Of a stretch of 23,560 nucleotides of DNA, positions 15,844 through 23,560 are shown in pieces. The stretch comes from JAICIG01 sp035532215 (GTDB lineage Bacteria > Planctomycetota > Planctomycetia > Pirellulales > JAICIG01): NCBI GenBank assembly GCA_035532215.1, contig DATKRK010000051.1, forward strand, positions 1 to 23,560. Reading direction: 5' to 3'. The position numbers were made by a program, and so were the translations under genes. Numbering within the stretch: the first letter of the stretch is position 1; each line of letters begins with the position of its first letter. Below the pieces are notes generated by a model that saw only the letters and a program-made list of their open reading frames with translations, was not told the DNA's origin and did not search any database.

Positions 15844-16620
15844 TCATGTCGAAGCTCCTGGTGGGGACGTAGAGGGGGATGTTTTCCGTGTCAGACGCTT
15901 GCCGGGCGACCGCTTGGCGTCTGTTGGCTCGGTTGGCGGTTCCATCGCGAGCATCTCGGCCAGCCGGGAATACGACTCGGGGACGAATTGGGCGTAGATG
16001 CTGGTCACGATCGGATGCGCATGCCCGAGCTGTCGCTGCGTGAACAGCAGATTGCCCCCCGTGCGCAAGTAGGCCAGGTAGCCATAGGTGTGTCGCAACA
16101 ATTGCACGCTGGCCCGATCGCCTAAGCCGGCCTCCGACAGAATCCGGACCACCCGGCGATAAAGGCCCGTGCGTTCGAAGGGGCGTCGGCGCTCGTGGAA
16201 CACAAGCGGCTGGAGCGGATCGGCGGGATCGGCATCGGCAGGCAAAAGGCAGTTGCGCGTGGTCTCGCAATACTCGGCGATCAACCGGGCGAGGGGCGAA
16301 GGCACGTAAACCTCCCGATCGATCGCCTCGCCCTGGCGAGTGGGGTCGCCCTGTCGAATGGTCAAGCGAGCGCCGCTGGCGTCTCGATCCAGATCGCCGT
16401 GACGCAGCCGGCAGAACTCGGAGTTGCGCAGGCCGGTGAACAGCAGCGTCTCGACGATCAGCCGATCGAGTTGGGCCGCGCGGCCGTCGGCGGGCGGCAA
16501 GGCGGCAAGGTCGCGGCGAACATGCCCCAGCAGGACATGCACTTCCTGCTCGGAAAGAAACATTTCGCGGCTGATTTCCCAGGCGGTTCGCATGCTCGCG
16601 GCTCTTTGCCTTAATCTCAT
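15844..16620 (-). CDS. Minimal tyrosine recombinase (phage integrase family)
   Basis: A 258-residue protein consisting almost only of the catalytic domain of tyrosine recombinases. The usual N-terminal SAM-like core-binding domain of about 90 residues is absent. Visible active-site positions are Arg65 (FTGLRNSE), Arg176-His177 (QLLRHTYG), His200 (RQLGHAHP) and the nucleophile Tyr209 (SIYAQF). Two positions depart from the norm: the first His of the HxxR motif is Gln173, and no clear lysine is seen in the β-hairpin, where Arg residues occur instead. The tail (residues 225-258) is basic and low in complexity. It could still cut DNA, or it could have become a DNA-binding protein. The start at 16620 follows a strong promoter by only about 15 bases. 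A second ATG at 16593 is possible. Confidence 0.85.
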   Translation of the reverse strand: MRLRQRAASMRTAWEISREMFLSEQEVHVLLGHVRRDLAALPPADGRAAQLDRLIVETLLFTGLRNSEFCRLRHGDLDRDASGARLTIRQGDPTRQGEAIDREVYVPSPLARLIAEYCETTRNCLLPADADPADPLQPLVFHERRRPFERTGLYRRVVRILSEAGLGDRASVQLLRHTYGYLAYLRTGGNLLFTQRQLGHAHPIVTSIYAQFVPESYSRLAEMLAMEPPTEPTDAKRSPGKRLTRKTSPSTSPPGAST

Positions 16621-16621
16621 T

Positions 16622-16670
16622 ACAGATCAGTCACGTTGCGTATGATATTGCAACAAAACTGATCTGTCAA
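16622..16670 (-). promoter_or_regulatory. Recombinase promoter embedded in a nested palindrome (operator or recombination site)
   Basis: On the minus strand TTGACA (16665-16670) and TATCAT (16642-16647) are 17 bases apart, matching the sigma-70 consensus at 6 of 6 and 5 of 6 positions. A two-layer palindrome with one shared centre (between 16644 and 16645) overlies it: outer arms ACAGATCAGT (16622-16631) and ACTGATCTGT (16658-16667), inner arms GTTGC (16635-16639) and GCAAC (16650-16654). The outer arm overlaps the -35 box and the centre lies on the -10 box, so any protein bound here would block transcription. The recombinase ATG is two bases beyond the palindrome. Confidence 0.65.
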
Positions 16671-17489
16671 GATTCAATATGCGGCGGACAGCGCGCCGCT
16701 GCCGAGGAACGCCGCTGCGCAAGGCGACCGCCCGGCCCTTGATTGTTGCCGAAAAAATCGCACTTTCCGGCCTAGCCGCCACGCGCGACGTGCATAAGAT
16801 TGCATTGGGATGCGGTGAGAAAGCAAAGCCTCCGATAGATGCATGGTTTTGGTGCATGGTCGCGCGCGAGCCTGCTTGGCATGCGCACGCCAATCTCTCG
16901 GACAGGGAAGCGGAGGCTAGGAGGCGAGCAGCCAGAAGGCGGGCCCTTTCTCAATCGCTTTGGCCGACATTCTTAGACGTCGGCCCTCCCTGCCAGAACC
17001 GCGACGTCGTGGAACCTCGACGTCTCAGGTTCGTAGCGACAAAGTCCAGGAGGGCGCACGCGGCGCGGCCGATCATCTGCGGAATCGAAATCGCGCGATC
17101 GTTTTGCTGTGCGGCGAATTCAGGGCGAAATTATCCCGCTGAAAATCGAGAGCAAGCTGAAAATTGGCTCTTAGCGAGCCAGTTGCGTTCAAAGTGGGGA
17201 GGTTGCGAAGAATGGGTGGTCGCGTTGTTTCGCCGAAGGATGGTATTTCTTTCCAAACGCAGAGGAGGTCCAAGATCAGGCTAAATTCATGTTAGAATTT
17301 GTTGGATTTTTTCGAGCGTCCTAGGGATAATTGTTGGACTTGGGCTGGTGTTGCAATACGATGCAGTGGCAACCAGCAGGAGGCCCATTCCTACCTCGCC
17401 TCTGCGACACGCATCCCGCGAGCAACATACTTGCCTGACCCGTTCCCGGTCCGGCCCACCAACTTGGCTCACCTTGTAGGAGTTGTGAA
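16671..17489. other. Long intergenic stretch upstream of the sigma factor; no supported gene
   Basis: About 820 bases without a convincing gene. Open frames exist on both strands (for example 16679-17284, plus) but have arginine-rich, low-quality translations and no ribosome site. Visible small structures are three copies of a GACGTC core at 16975-17025, with AGACGTCG and CGACGTCT as inverted ends, a GAACCT...AGGTTC dyad at 17012-17031, and a TGGCTC-TTAGC-GAGCCA hairpin at 17165-17181. The part nearest the sigma gene (17280-17345) is AT-richer and has GATAAT at 17326-17331, a possible -10 box with a poor -35. It is best explained as a long leader or regulatory region. Confidence 0.5.

Positions 17490-17492
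<3 letters not shown>
17478..17492 (+). promoter_or_regulatory. Ribosome binding site fixing a TTG start for the sigma factor
   Basis: AGGAG at 17478-17482 lies seven bases before the TTG at 17490. It is the clearest Shine-Dalgarno in the window, and no ATG or GTG in the right frame is comparably placed. This supports initiation at TTG and suggests that translation of the sigma factor is deliberately limited. Confidence 0.7.
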
Positions 17493-19049
<1,557 letters not shown>

Positions 19050-19075
19050 TCCGAAAGTTTGAGTCAACGTCTCCT

Positions 19076-19112
19076 GAGAGCCGGGCAGTCGGATTTGCCC
19101 GGCTCTCTTTTT
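19076..19112 (+). terminator. Rho-independent terminator of the sigma factor gene
   Basis: A perfect 12-bp stem (GAGAGCCGGGCA, 19076-19087; TGCCCGGCTCTC, 19096-19107) with an 8-base loop is followed directly by TTTTT. It starts 26 bases after the stop codon. Confidence 0.9.
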
Positions 19113-19244
19113 GCGCGCCGCGGCCGCGGTAGTGGGTCAATTTGAAATCCCGTCCCTATTTCAAGATGAAAGGGCATTTCGGCATTTTGCAGGCTGGCCG
19201 CGCCGGCGTAAAAAGAAAGCCGCCGAGAGCAGCTTGCGAGCTAA

Positions 19245-19280
19245 AAAGAAGCGGCCGGCAAATTTGCCGGCCGCTTCTTT
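19245..19280. terminator. 36-bp perfect palindrome, probable bidirectional terminator
   Basis: AAAGAAGCGGCCGGCA (19245-19260), AATT, then the exact reverse complement (19265-19280). Read on the minus strand, the stem runs into a longer T tract (TTCTTTTT). It is therefore well placed to end transcripts coming from the PemK-type toxin gene and the stem-loop cluster. Confidence 0.65.
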
Positions 19281-19293
19281 ACACCTAATCCTA

Positions 19294-19385
19294 AGACATC
19301 CGGCGGCTTGTTATCGCCGTCCCGGATGTCTGCTGGACCGGCTCAAGTCCGGTCCAGTCTCACAGGCCCCTTGCGGGGAACATCC
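19294..19385. other. Stem-loop cluster with alternative pairings (candidate structured RNA)
   Basis: Three successive stems lie here: AGACATCCGG (19294-19303) with CCGGATGTCT (19322-19331); CTGGACCGG (19333-19341) with CCGGTCCAG (19349-19357) around a 7-base loop; and CCCC-TTGC-GGGG (19367-19378). GGATGT (19324-19329) can also pair with ACATCC at 19380-19385, which would enclose the last two stems and break the first. It lies in the 3' region of the PemK-type gene. Which strand is transcribed is unknown; minus is more likely. Confidence 0.45.
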
Positions 19386-19421
19386 AATAGTATCGGCTTT
19401 TTCGTCGAAAAATCAAGCCTT

Positions 19422-19817
19422 TCACAGGCCAAGCCGCGACCTAAGTGCTTTGCGTATATGCTCTAAATCAACATTTAAAATGAGCGGGGCGACGTATTGC
19501 CGCTTCCCCGTTTTGGGGCATTTTCCGTCCATGATGCGGTCCAGCCTCCAAAGGGCGACAGAGGTGACCATGTCGCATTTCGCCCAGCAACGGCTACCGC
19601 GGAGGCTTTTTGGCAGCGAGAGGGGCGACATTTCATAATGGTATGCCTCAAACGGCGCCGGCTCGACCGTCGATAGCGGGACCACCGTTGCTATTTGTGT
19701 TCGCCCTCGCGATACAACCACGACAGGGCGCTTTTTCACCATTTCAGGCGGGGCGAACCCAGTGTTGAAATCGCACATCAGAAGCGTTCCGGTTGGGGGA
19801 TGGAACGTGATCGGCAT
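19422..19817 (-). CDS. PemK/MazF-family toxin-like protein (orphan)
   Basis: A 131-residue protein with the PemK/MazF layout. It has GTLLMCDFNTGFAPPEMVKK, RPVVVVSRGR (the conserved KRPVVV strand and the loop Arg), then TVVPLSTVEP, the usual VPLT-like strand. KCDMVTSVALWRLDRI follows, the position of the conserved catalytic Thr/Ser and the strand after it. Family members are ribosome-independent mRNA endoribonucleases acting in the cytoplasm. The FNTGFAPPEMVKKRP opening is typical of solitary, often prophage-derived homologues. No antitoxin gene precedes it on the same strand, which is where one normally lies. The AT content is somewhat higher than the flanking genes, suggesting acquisition. 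A weak promoter (TTGTAC at 19880-19885, TAAGAT at 19858-19863, 16 bases apart) lies upstream. A purine-rich AGAGGG stands about 11 bases before the ATG. Confidence 0.82.
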   Translation of the reverse strand: MPITFHPPTGTLLMCDFNTGFAPPEMVKKRPVVVVSRGRTQIATVVPLSTVEPAPFEAYHYEMSPLSLPKSLRGSRCWAKCDMVTSVALWRLDRIMDGKCPKTGKRQYVAPLILNVDLEHIRKALRSRLGL

Positions 19818-19877
19818 AAGGCAGCGGGCCCTCTTTTAGAATGCCTGGAGTAGCCAAATCTTAAGGCGTATCTTGGG

Positions 19878-20435
19878 ATGTACAATATCCGCATGGCGCC
19901 TACGCCCGGCTGGCAAGAAATCCCTGAGCACACCATGACCCTCCGCGGCCCTGGGCGGGATACGTCAGTCGTTTTGGTAGCCGATGAATTTATCCCGAAC
20001 ACCGTAATCGGGTTCGATGTGCCAGTTTCAATCGCCGAAGACCGCCTGCATGAGCCGATCAGATGGCGCGGTCGATGCGGAATGTACGACTCGCTCGGCG
20101 AGTTCCGGACGCAGTTGAGCGATCTTCGCAACGGTCAACCGGTGCAGGCGCGCCTCTGGCTTGAGGGATTCGAACTCGTCATCTACCACCATCGACGTGG
20201 CGTGAGGTCGGGGCTTTGCGTGGCCGGAACCGCATCGAGTCCCGGCGACTGCGACGCATGGTTTGGGCCGGCGCGAGAGAAGGATATCGGGGATCGGCTG
20301 CTTCTCGACGAACCGATCGCCTACTGCCTCCGGTTCGCATTCATGACGTCTCTTGTAGACCCTCCCTACATCGACAATTTCTTGAGCGACATGGACGCGC
20401 TGCTCTCCTATCTCAATGAGTCAACGCCGTCGTGA
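19878..20435 (+). CDS. Unrecognised 185-residue protein divergent from the toxin
   Basis: A soluble 185-residue protein without signal peptide or membrane segment. It has a β-strand-rich middle (TSVVLVADEFIPNTVIGFDV, ARLWLEGFELVIYHHRRG, SGLCVAGTAS) and a helical C-terminus (YIDNFLSDMDALLSYLNE). I do not recognise the family. The pattern of a short helix (LGEFRTQLSDLRNG), a strand with a glycine-led hairpin, then a final 'FxxxhhDPPYhxxFLxxhxxLLxYL' recalls, loosely, small immunity-type proteins of polymorphic toxin systems (WapI-like). This is only an impression. The start at 19878 has AAGG about 10 bases upstream; an ATG at 19893 is an alternative. It is read divergently from the PemK-type gene, 60 bases away, so the two share a promoter region. 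Confidence 0.6.
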   Translation: MYNIRMAPTPGWQEIPEHTMTLRGPGRDTSVVLVADEFIPNTVIGFDVPVSIAEDRLHEPIRWRGRCGMYDSLGEFRTQLSDLRNGQPVQARLWLEGFELVIYHHRRGVRSGLCVAGTASSPGDCDAWFGPAREKDIGDRLLLDEPIAYCLRFAFMTSLVDPPYIDNFLSDMDALLSYLNESTPS

Positions 20436-20479
20436 AGCTGGAGCCGGTCTTTCGGATCATTTTCAAGGAGAACCGTTGC

Positions 20480-21562
20480 ATGTCAAATCGCTTGTTCTTC
20501 GTCGCGCTGGCCGCCCTGGCTCTGCTCGCTGCGGCGCCTCCACAAGCGCCCGAGTATCGCAATCACTCGCGATTGATGGTTTATCTCGACGAGGCGGGCC
20601 AGGAACACCCGGTGAAAACGCCGGCCGACTGGGCGATTCGCCGCAAGCATATTTTGGCCGGGATGCAGCAGGCGATGGGCGAACTGCCCGATCGCAGCCA
20701 GCAGCCGCCGCTCGACCCGCGCGAGACCGAACGCGTCGAGCAAGACGGTGTCGTGCGGATCAAGCTCTCGTTCGCCACCGCCGACAAGGATCGCGTCACC
20801 GCCTACTTATATCTGCCGAAGGATCTCAAGCCGGGCGAACGCCGGGCGGCGATGCTGGCATTGCACCCGACCGGCGCCCAGGGCAAGGATATCGTGGCCG
20901 GCAGGGGCAAAGCCAACCGCGGATATGGGCTGGAACTGGCTCAGCGCGGCTACATCGTGCTGGCGCCCGACTACCCGTCGTTCGGCGAATTGGCCAATTA
21001 CGACTTTGCGGCCGACCGCTATGTGTCGGGCACGATGAAAGGCATCGTGAACCACATGCGCTCGGTCGATTTCCTGCAATCGCGGGGCGAGGTCGATCCC
21101 GAGCGGATCGGCGTGATCGGCCACTCGCTCGGGGGCCACAACGCGATGTTCGTCGGCGTGTTCGACGAACGCCTGAAGGTCGTCGTATCGAGTTGCGGCT
21201 GGACCCCGTTTCACGATTATTACGAGGGGAATATCAAGGGTTGGACCAGCGATCGCTACATGCCGCTTCTGCGCGACGAATACGGGCTCGATCCCGACCG
21301 CGTGCCGTTCGACTTTTACGAGGTGGTCGCCGCGTTGGCGCCGCGAGCCTTTTTCTCCGCGTCGCCGGTCCGCGACAGCAACTTCGAAGTAGCCGGCGTG
21401 CGCCGCGCCGAACCGATCGCGCGAGCCGTGTATCAACTGTTCGGCGCCGACAAGCAGTTCGTGGTCCGCTATCCCGAGTGCGAACACGATTTCCCGCCCG
21501 AGGTGCGGCGGGAAGCCTACGAGTTCGTCGATCGGGTGCTGGCTCACACGCCGACGCGGTAG
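20480..21562 (+). CDS. Secreted α/β-hydrolase (dienelactone hydrolase/acetyl xylan esterase-like)
   Basis: A 360-residue exported esterase-type enzyme. The signal peptide MSNRLFFVALAALALLAAAP is followed by a mature protein with VTAYLYLPKDLKPGERRAAM and LALHPTGAQGKDIVAG (oxyanion region). The nucleophile elbow is GHSLGGHN (Ser216) and the catalytic His336 is in CEHDFPPEVR. The acid is probably the Asp in SASPVRDSNFE. Planctomycetes encode many such enzymes, which deacetylate or de-esterify plant or algal polysaccharides; the substrate is unknown. The frame is open back to 20432 (GTG), overlapping the previous gene. The ATG at 20480 is preferred because AAGGAG (20465-20470) lies nine bases before it and the signal peptide then begins at residue 1. 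It could be co-transcribed with the gene just upstream. Confidence 0.9.
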   Translation: MSNRLFFVALAALALLAAAPPQAPEYRNHSRLMVYLDEAGQEHPVKTPADWAIRRKHILAGMQQAMGELPDRSQQPPLDPRETERVEQDGVVRIKLSFATADKDRVTAYLYLPKDLKPGERRAAMLALHPTGAQGKDIVAGRGKANRGYGLELAQRGYIVLAPDYPSFGELANYDFAADRYVSGTMKGIVNHMRSVDFLQSRGEVDPERIGVIGHSLGGHNAMFVGVFDERLKVVVSSCGWTPFHDYYEGNIKGWTSDRYMPLLRDEYGLDPDRVPFDFYEVVAALAPRAFFSASPVRDSNFEVAGVRRAEPIARAVYQLFGADKQFVVRYPECEHDFPPEVRREAYEFVDRVLAHTPTR

Positions 21563-21579
21563 CTCATCGCCGCGGAATA

Positions 21580-21704
21580 CGGCGAGCCGGCGGAAATGGC
21601 GAGCCGGCGGAAATGGCGAGCCGGAGGCGTCAGCCTCCGGGTCCGGCCGCATCGTGATCTTGCGCGCACCCGGAGGCTCGCCGATTCGATGCCTCCGGCT
21701 CGCC
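21580..21704. repeat. GAGCCGG-type direct and inverted repeats
   Basis: Three direct copies of GGCGAGCCGGCGGAAAT-like sequence (the last one diverging after GGCGAGCCGG) run from about 21580. The last copy enters a hairpin, CCGGAGGC-GTCA-GCCTCCGG (21621-21640). The block 21615-21641 is repeated in inverted form at 21669-21704, which has about 9 extra bases in its middle. The patch sits between the hydrolase gene and the 3' end of the zinc peptidase gene. It could act as a terminator for both. Confidence 0.65.
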
Positions 21705-21750
21705 AGCCAGATCAGCGCCTCCAGCTCGGCGGCCAGATCGATCGGTTTTA

Positions 21751-22425
21751 TTAGCGGCGGTCCTGGGCTCGCATGAGCAAGTACAATAGCGTCAGCAGGC
21801 TTTGCAGCGTGGCTGCCACGTAAGTCCAGGCGGCGGCATCGAGCACCTTGCGGACGTAAACCAGTCCTTCTTGGTCGATGATGCCCAGGGAGACGAGTTG
21901 CTCTTTGGCTCGCGTGCTGGCGTTGAACTCGACGGGCAAATTGACCAACTGGAAGAACACAACACAGCCGAACAGCCCAATACCCAGCCAAAGTAACATC
22001 GGCAAGTGGGCGAACAGTCCGATCATGAATAAGATCATGCTGAAGCCGCTGCCGAAGTTGGCGGCCGGCACGGCCGCGTTGCGAATGGCCAACGGCGCAT
22101 AGCCGAAGGCGTGCTGCAAAGCGTGCCCTGCTTCGTGCGCGGCGATTCCCACGGCCGCCAGCGTGCGGCTTTGATAGACCTCGTTGCTCAACCGCAGCAC
22201 TCGGTGCGACGGATCGTAATGGTCGCTAAGCTGGCCGGGAATCATTTCGATTTCGACATCTTGCAAACCAGCCGAATTGAGCACGTGACGGGCCGCGGCG
22301 GCTCCGCTCATCGGCGCGGGCATCTTTTGCGCCACGGCATACGTCGAACGCACCTTCATTTGGGCCCACATCGCCAGCAGGAAAGCCGGCGCGAGAAACA
22401 GAAAATACATCGGATTAAAAATCAT
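21751..22425 (-). CDS. Membrane zinc metallopeptidase, YugP family
   Basis: A 224-residue inner-membrane protein. The N-terminal helix (residues 5-22, PMYFLFLAPAFLLAMWAQ) is followed by a peptidase part with the motif AAHEAGHALQHA (His97, Glu98, His101), the gluzincin zinc site. Two further hydrophobic segments lie at about 120-165 (FGSGFSMILFMIGLFAHLPM, LLWLGIGLFGCVVFFQLV). NLPVEFNAS just after them offers the third ligand (Glu), and a last helix (ATLQSLLTLLYLL) ends the protein. Length and order fit the YugP/Peptidase_M (PF04298-type) family exactly. Substrates and role are not established; relatives are thought to be involved in membrane protein quality control. Its 3' end faces the repeats after the hydrolase gene. 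Upstream (22426-22720), towards rlmN, I see no gene and no convincing promoter. Confidence 0.9.
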   Translation of the reverse strand: MIFNPMYFLFLAPAFLLAMWAQMKVRSTYAVAQKMPAPMSGAAAARHVLNSAGLQDVEIEMIPGQLSDHYDPSHRVLRLSNEVYQSRTLAAVGIAAHEAGHALQHAFGYAPLAIRNAAVPAANFGSGFSMILFMIGLFAHLPMLLWLGIGLFGCVVFFQLVNLPVEFNASTRAKEQLVSLGIIDQEGLVYVRKVLDAAAWTYVAATLQSLLTLLYLLMRAQDRR

Positions 22426-22720
22426 CGAGCTTTCTTACTCCTACTATTACGGACTTGCCATCCGCGCAAACGTATTCAGGTTCTGAAGTTTCCTTCGCCC
22501 GCTTTTGGGGATTCTTGAGTCTATTCTACGTGATTGGGCGGTCGGCGGTTCCCCGACCATTTGAACCAAGCTGGACGAAAAGAGCGGATCTTATTACCAG
22601 CTTTAAGGTTCCGTCGCAAGGCCTCAGCCGTATTATCGCGACATCGAGTCACGCGGGACTTGGAGACGAGGCGCCGAGCCGTAAGAATGGTTGAATGGCA
22701 TTTCCGCTCGCCCCCGGGCG

Positions 22721-23560
22721 ATGATTCGAGACTTCCACGTGCAGCATCTCTTGGAACAAACCGCCGAACAGTTGCAGGCCTGGCTGGCTGAGCGCGAGTT
22801 GCCGAGCTATCGCGCCGGGCAGATTTGGCGCTGGCTGTTCGAACGGCGGGCCGCTGATTTCGAAGCCATGACGGATCTGCCCAAGGCGCTGCGCACCAGC
22901 CTGGCGGCCGATTTTCAGTTTTGGACGACCACGATCGCCGCGCATCAGCAGGCCGGCGACGGCACGGAGAAACTCCTGCTCGAACTGGCCGATGGCCAGC
23001 AGATCGAGTGCGTCTTGATTCGCGAGGGAGACCGCCGCACGATCTGCATCAGCACGCAGGTCGGCTGCGCGATGGGCTGCGTATTCTGTGCCAGCGGTCT
23101 CGACGGCGTCGTCAGAAACCTGACGACTGGGGAAATCATCGAGCAGATGCTCCGCCTGGCCCGACTGCTGCCGGCCGAAGAGCGGCTAAGCCACATTGTC
23201 GTGATGGGCATGGGCGAGCCGCTGGCGAATCTCGACCGCTTGCTGCCGGCCCTGGAAACGGCCGCTAGCCCTGCTGGCCTGGGCATCAGCCCGCGGCGAA
23301 TTACGATCTCGACAGTCGGGTTGCCTCCGGCGCTCGATCGCCTGGCCAATGAAGACTGTCACTACCACCTGGCCGTCTCGTTGCACGCCCCCAACGACGA
23401 ACTGCGGAACCGCCTGGTTCCGGTGAACGGCAAAATCGGCATCGCCCCGATTCTGGCCGCCGCCGACCGCTATTTCGAGCACACCGGCCGGCGGTTGACG
23501 TTCGAATACGTCTTGCTCGGAGGCTTGAACGATCGCCCGCAGCACGCCCGTGAGCTCGTC
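22721..23560 (+). CDS. rlmN: Dual-specificity RNA methyltransferase RlmN (5' part, runs off the window)
   Basis: The first 280 codons of a radical-SAM enzyme that methylates C2 of A2503 in 23S rRNA, and of A37 in some tRNAs. The N-terminal RNA-binding part (about residues 15-70) contains YRAGQIWRWLFERRAADFEA and MTDLPKALR. The iron-sulfur cluster motif is CAMGCVFC (Cys116, Cys120, Cys123), preceded by TICISTQVG. VVMGMGEPLANLDRLLPAL and RRITISTVGLPPALDRLA bind SAM; LAVSLHAPNDELRNRLVPVN and FEYVLLGGLNDRPQHARELV follow. The C-terminal part, with the second catalytic cysteine, lies beyond the window edge. The start at 22721 is the only in-frame ATG giving the family's usual N-terminus; no Shine-Dalgarno is visible. 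Confidence 0.95.
   Translation, partial: MIRDFHVQHLLEQTAEQLQAWLAERELPSYRAGQIWRWLFERRAADFEAMTDLPKALRTSLAADFQFWTTTIAAHQQAGDGTEKLLLELADGQQIECVLIREGDRRTICISTQVGCAMGCVFCASGLDGVVRNLTTGEIIEQMLRLARLLPAEERLSHIVVMGMGEPLANLDRLLPALETAASPAGLGISPRRITISTVGLPPALDRLANEDCHYHLAVSLHAPNDELRNRLVPVNGKIGIAPILAAADRYFEHTGRRLTFEYVLLGGLNDRPQHARELV

Noticed and set aside
16679..17284. 201-residue open frame on the plus strand before the sigma factor
   Set aside because: Arg-rich translation with no domain, no ribosome binding site and no codon bias like its neighbours; treated as non-coding.
20432..20479. GTG start for the α/β-hydrolase overlapping the preceding stop
   Set aside because: It would put 16 charged residues before the signal peptide; the ATG at 20480 has AAGGAG at the right distance.
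22426..22720. tRNA or small RNA gene before rlmN
   Set aside because: No cloverleaf, TψC-like GGTTCRA context or strong stem was found; only a weak GGTCGG...CCGACC dyad is visible.

Overview
The window reads as a chromosomal segment of a GC-rich planctomycete, most likely of the Pirellulales type. The main evidence is the 1280-residue secreted protein that joins a β-propeller, HEAT-type repeats and a C-terminal CxxCH cytochrome c domain, an architecture characteristic of the Planctomycetes-Verrucomicrobia group. GYF-like tandem domains, a rhomboid with a short acidic C-terminal tail module, many genes without a Shine-Dalgarno sequence and nested GC-rich inverted repeats between genes agree with this. 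No rRNA, tRNA, CRISPR array or complete insertion sequence was found.

Layout. 1-2137: a cytoplasmic protein with three GYF-like repeats (+) and a small secreted protein (-). They are separated and followed by two different nested inverted-repeat elements that resemble MITEs. 2138-3780: an MFS transporter of the anion:cation symporter type (-), whose upstream region is the remnant of an alkyltransferase-like DNA-binding gene (+). 3778-7935: a minus-strand operon for peptide or oligosaccharide import, with a lipoprotein binding protein and two permeases but no ATPase genes. Its candidate promoter lies in the divergent gap at 8020-8048. 8156-11998: the large cytochrome c/propeller protein. 11999-12528: a patch of tandem and inverted repeats.

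12529-14578: a rhomboid protease and a membrane-anchored coiled-coil protein (-). The latter has a near-consensus promoter that also fixes its start. 14848-15825: a Tat-exported amidohydrolase (+), convergent with a minimal tyrosine recombinase (15844-16620, -). The recombinase promoter, TTGACA-17 bp-TATCAT, is almost entirely covered by a nested symmetric palindrome. 16621-17489 is a long non-coding stretch that leads into a primary-type sigma-70 factor (17490-19049), which starts at TTG behind a good AGGAG and ends in a textbook terminator.

19113-19421 contains a 36-bp perfect palindrome and a set of stem-loops with mutually exclusive pairings. It lies downstream of an orphan PemK/MazF-type toxin (-). 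Divergent from the toxin is an unrecognised 185-residue protein (+). A secreted α/β-hydrolase, another repeat patch, a YugP-type membrane zinc peptidase (-) and the first 280 codons of rlmN (+) complete the window.

Most genes look like ordinary chromosomal housekeeping or carbohydrate and peptide scavenging functions. The most unusual signals are non-coding: the recombinase promoter-operator, the two MITE-like elements and the switch-like stem-loop cluster beside the orphan toxin.
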